Shown here in pieces: positions 24,819-35,229 of a DNA stretch of 64,000 bases. Source of the stretch: Vespula vulgaris (taxonomy: Eukaryota > Arthropoda > Insecta > Hymenoptera > Vespidae); contig NC_066586.1 in NCBI RefSeq assembly GCF_905475345.1, positions 3,884,501-3,948,500 on the forward strand, written 5' to 3'. Position 1 is the stretch's first letter, and every line of letters begins with the position of its first letter. The notes below the pieces were generated by a model. The model was given only the letters and a program-made list of their open reading frames with translations, made no database searches and was not told the origin of the DNA. Made by a program: the position numbers and the translations under genes.

Positions 24819-25645
24819 GAACGAAGTGCGATTACCGATGCGCCGGAGAAGATCGTAACGGTCCATCATATCGGCAGCATCCTTCGCATCCGGCGTTGTT
24901 CGCTCGTCTTTGATTTAAAGCGCTTGTCGCGGCGCCCGGTTATTGCGATCGTTAATCGATGTTTCGAAGCTTAGCGCAATTAAATCGGACGGTCGCACCA
25001 ATCAAATGGCGCGGCGGCGAGTCGCATTAACGCACGCGATCTTCCCTCTCGCATAATCGTAATAATTATCAATGATGACCGATCGTCCCGTCAAGGGTAT
25101 TAATTATTTCCCAAGCTCTCGGTGGCCATCTAGTAGTAGGCGTAAAATAGTCCCCGCTACTATCGACCAGTCCTCTTAAATTTATTCTACTTTTTGTTTC
25201 CTTCCTCTTTTTTTCTCCTTTTTTTTTATACATTTTTTTACTTGGAAAATTTTTTTCCCTTTTAATTTCATTTCCAAGCAATATAGGTATGTCGCGGTTT
25301 TTTGCCAATAATTTTATTATTTATCATGATATTTATGTCTCATCTAATGTTGCCGTTATTAAATTTATATCGATAACGCATATAATTACATTAATAGGGC
25401 ATATTAATTTTATATTTGGATTTTTTATATCGTCATTATAGATCCGTATTTCTTTCTTGTATCGCCAAGTAGAATCTTTCTCGATCGAATTGAACCTTCG
25501 ATCGAGTTTCAACTCGTATAAATGTTCTATGTCAACTTTTTCTTCGGGAAATCTCTTCGATTCGATACTTCCGTTTATTGTAAGATCGATGCAATGGAAT
25601 GGAAAGGATAAAATCGTTCGAATCGAGACCGATCTAGCTAACAGT

Positions 25646-25665
25646 GTCGACGATTAATCGTCGAC
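25646..25665. repeat. Perfect 20-bp palindrome
   Basis: GTCGACGATT is followed directly by its reverse complement. A CTAG/GCTAGC-rich patch lies just downstream at 25688-25723. Confidence 0.75.
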
Positions 25666-26884
25666 TATTAATGAAAGAAGCACGATCGAGGGATCGCTAG
25701 CTAGCGAGCTAGGTAGCTAGCTAGATCACGAAGCCTTGGGATGAATTTATCGGGGAAGTTTAGCTTTAATGAAACTCGCATTCCATTAAAAAGGAACATG
25801 ATAAAGATGGTTTACACAGAGGACGATGTATCACCGTGGTATCTTCTTTCGATCTCGTAAAATTCTAGGCTGCATTAATTTTACGATGTTACTGCGATAT
25901 AACTTTATTAAGTGATAATTTATAATCATAACACACGGCGTCGACTATGCCAATGCGACGTCAAAGACCTTAGAATCGATACGACGACGATCGGATTTAC
26001 ATTCGAGAATCGATCTTTCTATGCGAAGAAGTCTTATTAATCCATTTGGTCGAAATAATGATCTAAATCGTTGATCACTAATAATCAGTTGTTGCATCTC
26101 TTATCATGAATTATAATTACGTGATTAGAAAATGATTCATATTATGTAGGTACATGATATTTTTTTACGATTATGATTATTACACGTGTAACAGATTCAG
26201 TTGAAAATGTAACATTTTTACTTCGTCGGATCGTTATTATTTATTTTGTTGGATATAGTAGATACTGTTGCTAAATTTGATCGTATTTATTTATCGAATT
26301 TGCTAGAAATCTGCTACGACTTATACGACGTGCTGTTATAGTGTTTCACGTCGTAGGTGTGTACGTGTTTTAAGAATGGGGGGGTCCAGTTATTTCGCCG
26401 GCATCGAGTCACCAAAAAAGAATATCGTAGGACGAAACGACGAAAGTGGCAAAGGAGGAATACCTAATATAAGACCAGGTATAACAGCACTAAACACCAA
26501 CGCCGAACTAAATTCCTGGTAGACGTTTAACTTACAATGAGGTAACGGTATCAGCTGATTTAGTAACCCAAACAGCTGACACCTTCATTTAAAACAGAAT
26601 CAAATAAATAACTTTAAATTCATTAAAAAATATATCTTCCATGTGCAGAATCAGATAATTTTATTTAATCATATCGATTTCCCATTATCAATTTTTTCTT
26701 ACTAAATATTACTTCATATATATTTATTTCAATTTTGTCTTCCCAAAAAAAATGTTAAAGTATCATGAAAATGTGAAAGATTAGAGAGAGAAAAAAAGAG
26801 AAACATGCTTTCCTTTATTTACTTATTTAATAAATTTTACGTAATTAGTTATGGATAACTTCAGCTTATCTATCGAATCTTTCG

Positions 26885-26897
26885 AGGTCCTTGACCT
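26885..26897. promoter_or_regulatory. EcR/USP-like inverted repeat (IR-1)
   Basis: AGGTCC-T-TGACCT differs at one base from the ideal IR-1 ecdysone-receptor element AGGTCA-N-TGACCT. On the minus strand it also reads AAAGGTCAAGG, an extended nuclear-receptor half-site. Occupancy is inference. Confidence 0.35.
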
Positions 26898-26924
26898 TTT
26901 ATAGGGGAGGTAAGGGAAGAAGCG

Positions 26925-26932
26925 TGACGTCA
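26925..26932. promoter_or_regulatory. CRE-like TGACGTCA
   Basis: A perfect CREB/ATF octamer palindrome 28 bp beyond the IR-1 site. Another copy occurs at 34315-34322. Confidence 0.35.
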
Positions 26933-27013
26933 TCGAAGATATAAGAAGATGACGCGATGCTGTGTGGGTTAACCTGCCGCCGTGTTAGCGCCGCTTTTCG
27001 ATTCGCTTGTGTA

Positions 27014-27110
27014 TTCTCTCCTTCTCTTCTTCTACTTCTTCTGCTTCTTCTACTCTTCTTCTTCTCCTTCTTCTTCTTCTTCTTCTTCTTCTTCTTCTCT
27101 CGTCTCCCTC
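27014..27110. repeat. TTC-rich pyrimidine tract
   Basis: CTTCT words grade into a long pure TTC run. Confidence 0.9.
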
Positions 27111-27526
27111 TCATGAGCTCTAGCGGTATGCGCGAATAAAGTCGCGCAGCACTGGTGGCGTTTTAATGCCAAGCCGACCTCGTGGCGATTTAGCCCAACC
27201 TTAAGGCAATCTAGTCCGATAGAGGACTAAGTATGTATCGGTGAATGAGCGATGCGTGGGAAGGCAATGTTTGAGTATAGTGTGATGCTCGTTGCTGGTG
27301 GTGCTTTTACTTGTTGCTCATTGCTCGTTGCTCGTGTTGCTATTTCTGATGATAGTGGGCGATCAACCTACGTTTGATCGAATTAAAAAATCTAGACTAA
27401 ACTATAGTTATTTAAATAATATTAAAATTTATATATATATATATATATATATATAAAGAAAAAGGAATTATATTTAATATATGTAAAGTATTTGTATTGG
27501 AAAAGATTTTATATAGACATTGTACG

Positions 27527-27790
27527 TAGATTTGTTAATGATCTTGTAACAAGCAAAAAAGTATGCGTGCGTTTGTATGCAAGTACGTAAATTTCTTAAT
27601 AACTTTATTGAAAGAAAAAAAATATATATATATATATAGATTTGTTAATAATCTTATAGGAAGGGTTAAATAATTGAATAGGAATAATTTGATGGGAAAT
27701 AAAAATATGTGGATATCTCGATAATATTATAGGAAGGAGAAAATAATTGAATAGAAATAATTTGATGGGAAGGAAAATAATTTTTGATCG
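27527..27790 (+). repeat. Four-copy degenerate tandem repeat, 50-74 bp units
   Basis: Related units begin TAGATTTGTTAATGATCTT near 27527, TAAATTTCTTAATAACTTT near 27588, TAGATTTGTTAATAATCTT near 27638 and TGGATATCTCGATAATATT near 27711. The last two share AATTGAATAG and AATAATTTGATGGGAA over about 60 bp. Unit length varies through internal TA expansion. Confidence 0.8.
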
Positions 27791-28679
27791 GCCATATATC
27801 GATATATATAATTTTCTTATTAAATTCCTGTCTTCAACTTCAGTGAACATCCTTTCCTCGTCTTATACTTCTAATACTTCAGCTTCGTATCCTTCTACTT
27901 CTATTTCTTTTTCTCCTTCTTCTTCTTTTCTTTTTTCTTTACCATCGTCGTTCTCTTCCTGGTCTCACCTTAATTGGACTCGAAGCTAGTCCACCTAGTC
28001 TTCTCGCTCTCGACCACCCTAGTATCCTTTACGTGTCGTCTCTCAACCGGTCTTACGTAACAGTCCATACCTTTTAGAACTTCGAAGTAATGCCGAAGAG
28101 AATAGAAATTCGCTTGAATGCATCGTTAGACGTCATACACAACACACACACGTACATACACATATGTATACATAATATATGCGTATGTATATACACACAA
28201 TATACACACATTATGTGTGCATATATACATATACACACACGCATTGCATACGAAATAGACAAATGAGAATGATCTTTCTGTCGAAACGAATTTATAAGAA
28301 TGATCATCCCCAATAAATAAATAAATAATGGAACGTCAAGTTGAAAATCCAGCATGATCCAAATGAATCGAAAGTAGATACGAACGTGGGTCGACGAACG
28401 CCTCTCGCAAAAGTTTCAGCAACCGATGAACAGACCTCCCGGAGAAATGTTAAAAGATCAATTTAGATAAGGAGTTACTTTTGGCAGATCATATTAAAGT
28501 GGATTTTCATCGGACGCGTGGGCTTTCCTTTGATTCGGCTCAACCCGCGAAACTAACTGTAAATCTTTTTACAAATGGCACGCGATCCTTTCCTTCGGGA
28601 TATTCATTTCGTAGCTGTAGGTTTCTCCAACGTTTATCTGATCTACCATGAATGGATCGATCCGTCCGATACATGCTCT

Positions 28680-28781
28680 AATATAGAAACGCATTAATGA
28701 TCACATATTCGAAAGTATCGATGAAATTAATGATCGAAATTACTCCAAAAAAAAAGAAATTTATATCTTTTACTTATTGAG

Positions 28782-28830
<49 letters not shown>

Positions 28831-28862
28831 CAGAAACGCATTAATATCTAATGGAATTCGCT
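28680..28862 (+). repeat. Possible duplication around a (TA)n run, spacing 147 bp
   Basis: AGAAACGCATTAAT occurs at 28685 and again at 28832 with a partly similar continuation. The TA array at 28782-28829 lies between. Weaker than the other duplications because only one anchor is long. Confidence 0.5.
28782..28829. repeat. (TA)n microsatellite
   Basis: Near-pure TA array of about 48 bp. Confidence 0.95.
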
Positions 28863-29156
28863 ATATTCTAATTTATTTATTTATTTATTATAACATTATA
28901 TATAAATAATAATATATAAGACACAAATTGCAGTTAATAATATATTAATGAATGTCTATATAATAATGGATATTTTATAACGTATATTAATATATTGATT
29001 AAAACTATAAAAGAGATTTTAAATCTTCGACAAATTACATACTTCGAGAAGACTTTCAAGTACATAATACTTATCCATGGATTTTATTGTTAGAATAAAA
29101 AGAGAATAAAGAGAGAAAGGAGAGTAAGGAATGTAACGTATATGCTTATCGATAAC

Positions 29157-29166
29157 GTCGTCGTCG

Positions 29167-29208
<42 letters not shown>

Positions 29209-29211
29209 TCG
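29157..29211. repeat. (GTC)n trinucleotide repeat
   Basis: About 18 GTC triplets with single ATC interruptions. It reads as poly-Asp on the minus strand. Confidence 0.95.
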
Positions 29212-31516
29212 CCGAAGTAAGCGAACGTATTCGAGCGAACATACGCGAGCAGTTTCATGTTGCGCATGTCAGACAGGTTCTTAATTAGGTGCTTCGAGAT
29301 AAGGACTAATTTTGCTCGGAGCGGCGCGACGTGCGCGCTTAGAATGCACAGCGCGGCACCGGGTCATTCTCCGGGTGCATTTGCGGCCGCGTGCGTGCGT
29401 GCACAACACCTTTCCCTTTCGGTAGCCAAGAGACGTAAATAGATTTTTTTCACGTGTTTCTCGTGGTTGCTCGTCGACGACTCGGATACATACACACGCT
29501 AACGAAAACGCGCTTAACTACGGCCAACGCACGGTGACACGTGCATCTCGAAAGCCGTTTACAATTAACCCACTTACCCAGAACTAATGTGCATTCCATT
29601 ATGTTCGCTCTCGGCGAATGCGATCTAGACTTCTATATATACACACACACACACACATATATATACATATATATGTATATACAATATACAATATATATAA
29701 ATATATATATATAAATGTGTACATATATATGCGTGTCGAAGTCTGCACCGCGTAATTCGCATACACATTATGCGTAGAGTATAACTATACGCGAGTCTCT
29801 TCCATCGTCGAGACTTTGCGTGTTCATAGGATAACGTCTATCAAGCTGACAAATTGCTTCCCTCGGCGAAAGTTGAACGTGGATTTTACGACGTAACGAT
29901 AGAAACGATATTCTTATGCTGCAACCGTCTCCAGATAAATTTTTCTTTCTTTTTCTTCGTTTTTCCTTTTTTCTTGTCTTCTTTCTTCTTCTTCTTCTTC
30001 TTCTTTTTTCCCTGTCCTTCTTTTTTCAACTCCTCCATTCTTTATTAAACGCAGGATACGTCAGTTATTATTTTATATTTGTTAATAATCTTATCCGAAG
30101 ACGTTTTTGGCAGCAATCGTGTTCGTTGAAAGAACAAAGAACCTTACGATATGTAGGTATAAAAACGATGAAAGGAAAAAAATGGAGGAGACAGAGAGAC
30201 AGAGAAAGAGAGAGAGAGGTTTGTCGATACGATATTCTTTTATGCGCTTGCGTAACGTTCTCAAGTGGTCTCGGTAAGAAAGCAATGAAAATTTATGAAC
30301 GATGCCTTCATTGTCTCTCTGTCGGGCGCTTTCGCGAAACCTCGAGATTTCTCTCGTCTTCTCCATCTCCTCCTCTTTCTCCTCCTTCTTTTTATCTTTC
30401 TTCGCCATATAGTTTTTTATGAGGACAATCGATTTCTTACGTACGTGTTTATTCAGAGGAGAAGTCGAAGAAACATTTCTTTTATCGTATCGATAGGATG
30501 CAATGCGGTCGAGTAACCAAACCGAATATCTTACGTCATCGCTACTTCAAAGGGGTTTTTATGAGTTGATAGATAGCTATTTGACGTTTGAAGAATAGAA
30601 TTTGCATGTAAATCGACGATATTTTCACCAGACGTTAAACGTGTTTTCTCCGATCGATAGAAAAAAACTCGTTCGACTGTGACAACCGCAAATAATTATC
30701 GTCTCGTAAAACACAATTTTTCTAACTGGGGGATAATAAAAATATAAACTTAGAATTATTATATATATATATATGTATATATATACTTTGGGTAACGTTT
30801 ACAACATGCCAAAGTTTGAAATATCGAATTTCGCAGGTTTCACAAGGCTCGTGAATTTTAATAAATCGTTGTCTAGGTTCTATTTCGAACTAATTTCCCG
30901 AGGTATCATTAAAAACCTTTTAACAAGGAAAAATGACATCTAATATACGACCTGACAAGAATGGGCGTGGCCTCGTTCGAGAATATGTCGTGGAAAAAGG
31001 AAAACATTCTTTCTCGTCTATTTTCCTACGTTCCTTCGTTCGTTCGTTCGTTCGTTCATTCTTCTTGACGTTTAATCCAAGAAAAAAAAATATAAAGTCG
31101 TTTGCATAAATATAGTTGATCGTTAATAGGTTCGTTACTAAAGTTATTAAAGATCTATGAAAATTTCGAGATGGTAACTATTCTGATAAAAGTAATGACA
31201 TAATTAACGTAATATAATTAGATCATTCAGCGAATAACGAATGTACGATCTATTGAGAGAAATGAGAAATATTAAAAAAAGATAAAGAATATAAAAGGGA
31301 ATAAAAAGAAGGAAAAAATAGAAAAAGAGATAACGTTGTCCTTTTGAGATTTTACTTCATTATCGGATAGCGAATGATGGTGCTGTCTGTCCTATGACTT
31401 TAACCAATCATCATAATCATCGTCATAGTTCTAGGTATAGGAGCTCGTTCGACGACGCGCCGGAAATGGCATGGCTTTCCACGAGACACGTTCAATGACA
31501 CGGACTTTCACGCGCA

Positions 31517-31550
31517 TATAAGAGAGTGCTTAGAAAACTGAAAGTCATAA
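31517..31550 (+). promoter_or_regulatory. Candidate TATA/initiator core promoter
   Basis: TATAAG starts at 31517 and a TCATAA initiator-like word has its A at 31547, placing the TATA at -30. Thirty-eight bases later ACCATGA gives a good start context, but the frame (MIFISVIVRSSLFPWA) stops after 16 codons at 31635. The surrounding 31440-31680 block is GC-richer and unique. TATA and initiator words occur by chance, so this remains a candidate. Confidence 0.3.
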
Positions 31551-31733
31551 CGTTCTTGCCCCCGTCGCAGTCGCCGCCGTTACCATGATTTTTATCTCCG
31601 TGATCGTTCGTAGCTCGCTTTTCCCATGGGCATAGAGTCGCCGATCTCCCATCCTTCTCGACTAGTCACCCGTTAAATAAATATCCCTATCTCTCAACGA
31701 AACACGAAGAAGATTCTCTTTCTCGACAGCGTG

Positions 31734-31735
<2 letters not shown>

Positions 31736-31771
<36 letters not shown>

Positions 31772-31797
31772 GTCTATCTGTCTCTCTCTTTTTCTTG
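31736..31797. repeat. (CT)n microsatellite
   Basis: CT run with CTGT and CTAT interruptions. Confidence 0.9.
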
Positions 31798-32307
31798 TCG
31801 CGAGAGAATACAAATACTTGAGAAAATTGTAAAAAAAGAAAAAGAAATTAAAAGAAACCCTGTCGTTCTCTACCTTGTTTGCCGAAACTCGAACACTTCT
31901 TTAACATATATTTATATATTCGACACGTATTTCGAATCGATCATCGAGTCTATCGTTCGATTCGAGTATTTGAACTTTTCTTGAAATAGCATCCGGGGAA
32001 TTTAAATTAAACTTTGTTACAACGAATCCATCAGCGATCGTTTTAAAAAATATTAGAGAAAGTTTATTTCTACGTGTAATGAAATTACTAGGAGAAGTAG
32101 GTATTTCAATATTTAAACACGTAAGAGAACAAGAAAGAACAAATGGTTTCGTTTGAATCTGTCGATGACATTAATTCGCGAGAATTAACATTTTCAATCG
32201 GCGAAGAACGAGATTGAATACCTTTTGGTCGCTCGTTTTCACATTAGTTCCATGCGATAATTCTAGGATAGGGAGGGAGGAGAGGTTACGCAAGGTAGAG
32301 AACTGTA

Positions 32308-32338
32308 TAAATACATACATACATAAATATATACATAT

Positions 32339-32399
<61 letters not shown>

Positions 32400-32405
32400 C
32401 ACATA
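32308..32405. repeat. (ATAC)n/(TA)n microsatellite
   Basis: ATAC tetranucleotides flank a TA run. Confidence 0.95.
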
Positions 32406-32610
32406 AGTGCGGACAATCGAGATATAAGAAGAATGTAAATCACTGTCGTTGATTAAACGATTTATTCTATCCGGCTCCTAATTGGATCGATGCGTTATAA
32501 CGTCAGCCAATTAAAGGCAAATGTTTGATCATACGTAACAAATACACGCGGTGCGTACTCTCCTACACGAAGGGCTGCTGACACTGGCGGTAGGCCTATA
32601 GAGAGAAACG

Positions 32611-32710
32611 AGGAATCTCTCTTTCTCTCTCTTTCTTTCTATGTCTGTCTGTCTTTCTGTCTGTCTGTCTGTCCGTCTGTCTGTCTGTCTTTTTCACTCT
32701 TGCTCTGTCT
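32611..32710. repeat. (CT)n/(CTGT)n tract
   Basis: CT units with a CTGT block at about 32644-32690. Confidence 0.9.
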
Positions 32711-32804
32711 TCCTTTCTTTCTTCTCTTCCTCGAGTACGGCGGACGTCCGTTCGCGTATATAGAAACACATAGCTACGTAAGATTCTCATGCTGAAAAGT
32801 ACAT

Positions 32805-32878
32805 TCTCTCTCTCTCTCTCTCTCTCTCTCTATTTCTTTCTCTTTCTCTCTTTTACTCTCTTACTCTCTTTCTGTTTC

Positions 32879-32918
<40 letters not shown>

Positions 32919-32945
32919 TCTTACTCTTCCCCTCTCTTTCTCTCC
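32805..32945. repeat. (CT)n array
   Basis: Two long CT runs joined by CTTTT- and TTACTC-type units. Confidence 0.95.
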
Positions 32946-33189
32946 TCTTTCTCCCGTATTCCTCGAGAGTTTCTCTATCGGTCCTCTCCACGGCGCGCCG
33001 CGACTATTTATTCCAAGTGGACCGGTTCGTTCGCGTAGGCAGCCAGGCAGCCCGTCGACAGATCGATTCCTGGAATTAAAAAGGAGATCTGCCAGAAGGA
33101 AAGAGGGAAAGGAAAAATCAGCCATCCGTTACCATGGGAAAAAAGGGTTGAAAGATGGAAGTGGAAGAAGAAAAGAGGAATAGAGATAG

Positions 33190-33270
33190 AAAGTAAGAAA
33201 GAAAGAAAGAAGGAAGGAAAGAAAGAAAGAAAGAAAGAAAAAAGAGAGAAAGAAAGAAAGAAATAAGAAC
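33190..33270. repeat. (GAAA)n purine array
   Basis: GAAA tetranucleotides with GGAA and GAGA variants. It lies between CT arrays at 32805-32945 and 33353-33412. Confidence 0.95.
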
Positions 33271-33350
33271 GAAGTTCTCGAAGGTGGAGAAGGGACTACT
33301 CTCCCTGTGAACGAGGTTTACGTCCTTATCTCCTTGCTATATGTCCTGGC

Positions 33351-33352
<2 letters not shown>

Positions 33353-33386
<34 letters not shown>

Positions 33387-33412
33387 TTTGTTTCTTTCTC
33401 TCTCTCTCTCGA
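33353..33412. repeat. (CT)n microsatellite
   Basis: CT run with a short TTTG interruption. Confidence 0.95.
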
Positions 33413-33903
33413 AACGTTCTAGAGTTCAAGAGCTAGGAGATATAACATACGGTCTTATGGCGTTCAAGCTCTCGGAAATAAGTCGGCGCTTGGTGCGGAT
33501 AGAGATAGATACATAGATCAAGAGAGAAAGCCGAAGAAGAACCTTCCTTCTTCCCTTTAACCAACCCTTCTCGCTTCATCCCGCACCTTGATCATATCCT
33601 TGACGCTCTCTATCGACGAATTTTTCTCACAAAAAAAAAGAAGACAAGAAAAATAGTACTACCAAATAATAAAGTATTGTATGTTACGTATATATCAATC
33701 CATTCTATGATATATTTACACACGTAGTATAATAAAAAAGAGAAAGAAAGACACGTTTAATATAGAACCGTAGAAATTACAAGGTAGGTATATTTAATGA
33801 CCAAGTCCATGATCAGTTCAAGTGAATTGAGCGGAGACTCGTGTTAATTGGGATAAACTCTGATGTTTTTCATGAATGAACGCACAGCGATGTCGGCATC
33901 GCG

Positions 33904-34008
33904 ATGTCGGCTCGCCGAAGGCGACGAGCACGCGGCCTGCCACGGTCCGTTCTGGCGATGCCGTTAATCGCGGTCCTGTCTTGCGTCTCGGGAGTAATCC
34001 TAGGTGCC

Positions 34009-34052
<44 letters not shown>

Positions 34053-34140
34053 AGAAAGAAAGAGACAGAGAGAAAGAGAAAGAGACAGAGACAGAGAGAG
34101 AAAGAGAAAGAGAGAGAAAGAGTTAGAAAGAGTGGATTGA
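33904..34140 (+). CDS. Candidate frame with a signal-anchor-like N-terminus
   Basis: An ATG frame opens MSARRRRRARGLPRSVLAMP and continues with a hydrophobic stretch (LIAVLSCVSGVILGA) near residues 21-35. This has the basic-then-hydrophobic pattern of a signal peptide or signal anchor. From residue 36 it is only Arg/Glu/Lys repeats encoded by the (GA)n array, ending in a stop at 34140. If real, only the first 36 codons would be meaningful and an intron would have to remove the array. No strong donor is visible before it. The minus strand and another plus frame are also open here. No family is recognised. Confidence 0.15.
34010..34130. repeat. (GA)n array
   Basis: Long GA/GAAA/GACA purine array. 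Confidence 0.95.
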
Positions 34141-35192
34141 GAGTCACTGCTCGCCCACGCTCAGCCACATTCATTCACTTCTGCGTCGATCCCTCCTTCC
34201 CCTTCTTCCTCCTTCCTCTTCCTCCTCTTCTCATCTCTCTCCTTCGTCTTCTTCCTCTTCGCGATGCTTCGAACGTGTCGGCCTACGAGCGAGAGACTGC
34301 GCCTCGCTTCTAAATGACGTCATTCGATTCGCGGGCCACATCCTTTCGTTTCTATTTCGCGAGATGATCGAAGCTAAACTGATCCCCGTCTCTCTTGAAA
34401 AGCATCGTTCATTAAAATCTTTCGTATCGTCGAAAGTACGTTAGAAACGTACCTTTTCGTTGGAAGGAACAAAATATCATTTCATTCAAGTAATTTTATA
34501 TTTTTGACCCTTCTTTTTCTCTTCTATTTCTTTTTTCTGTTTCTTTTTTTCTTTCTTTTTTTTTCAACCGCATAATCCAAGTTTTATGCAGATCGGAAAT
34601 ATTAGGTTCGTTTCTAGATTAATTTCAAAGGGAAACTTTGTTTTCTTTTTAATCGTAACGAATAAAATTCATTTTTTCGTATTCCCTATTTTTAGTTGGA
34701 TGCGGATACAAAGGTACGCGCATTAGCTTGCGTTCCTGCTTACGTTAGAATGGCACAGTGAGAAACGACGAAAGGACAAGAAAAGAGAGAGAGAGATGCT
34801 TGGGCAATAACCCGACTCCTCGTCGAGGGTCCGTGCGCTCGCGCGCGCCCATAGGTAGCCGTTTCTTGGTTAATGATGCCCGCGCGAATCGATGATTCTT
34901 CAATGTCCGCTGAGGAACTGGAATTATCCGAGAAAAAGGGAGGGGCATGTGCGCGAGTCCTCAGGATCGGCCGTAATTGCTCCTGCCGTTCGTTTCTACC
35001 TCCCTCCCTCCCTCTTCCACCCTCCTTACCTCCACTCCACCCTACCTTATCCTTCTCCCCTATGACTTTTATTATTTTTATCCATTGGGAAATTTTATCT
35101 TCCTTCTACTCTTCCTCGCTTTATTGAATTTTACCGTCCGTATATCGCCGACAGAGAGAACTCGTGCGACTCATCCATCGGGAAGAACAGAC

Positions 35193-35226
35193 TATAAATG
35201 CTCGCTGAGACCTGTCTTCAAGGTCA
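35193..35226 (+). promoter_or_regulatory. TATA-like word with downstream TCAAGGTCA
   Basis: TATAAATG starts at 35193. TCAAGGTCA, a perfect extended half-site for ERR/FTZ-F1-type nuclear receptors, lies at 35218-35226 near the expected start position. No coding exon is evident downstream, only a short frame MEINTMLWTRENERERDRNG with a GA-rich tail. Confidence 0.25.
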
Positions 35227-35229
35227 TGG

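Larger units (their letters stand above)
24819..27526. other. Enhancer-like GC-rich block and unique non-coding sequence
   Basis: The 24830-25140 block is GC-rich and unique. It carries CTTTGAT (TCF/LEF-type core), CCAATCAA (Pbx/Exd-like) and several ATTA cores, which is suggestive of an enhancer or other conserved element. AT-rich sequence fills 25150-26330. The 26330-26600 part is unique, with two CAGCTGA-type E-boxes. The 26880-27360 part is GC-richer and holds the nuclear-receptor-like and CRE-like words listed separately. No gene is recognised. Confidence 0.45.
27791..31510. other. Non-coding stretch with a CpG-rich block
   Basis: No gene is recognised. ACAC/ATAC microsatellite words occur at 28137-28245. 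The 28380-28680 part is unique sequence. The 29212-29460 part is CpG-rich and unique, and its open frame (29257-29442) has no known domain. A (CA/TA)n patch lies at 29636-29730. A T-rich TTC tract lies at 29940-30035 and a small GA run at 30190-30220. The stretch 30500-31400 is AT-rich with a (TTCG)n run near 31037-31060. Confidence 0.45.
31690..35185. other. Microsatellite-rich non-coding stretch
   Basis: No gene is recognised. Unique islands lie at 32460-32600, 32950-33130 (with CTATTTATTC, MEF2-like), 33870-34010 and 34750-35000. The rest is AT-rich, or CT/GA arrays listed separately. A TGACGTCA word lies at 34315-34322. Confidence 0.45.

Noticed and set aside
29019..29267. Poly-aspartate frame on the minus strand
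   Set aside because: It is a direct translation of a (GTC)n array. The flanking residues are unremarkable.
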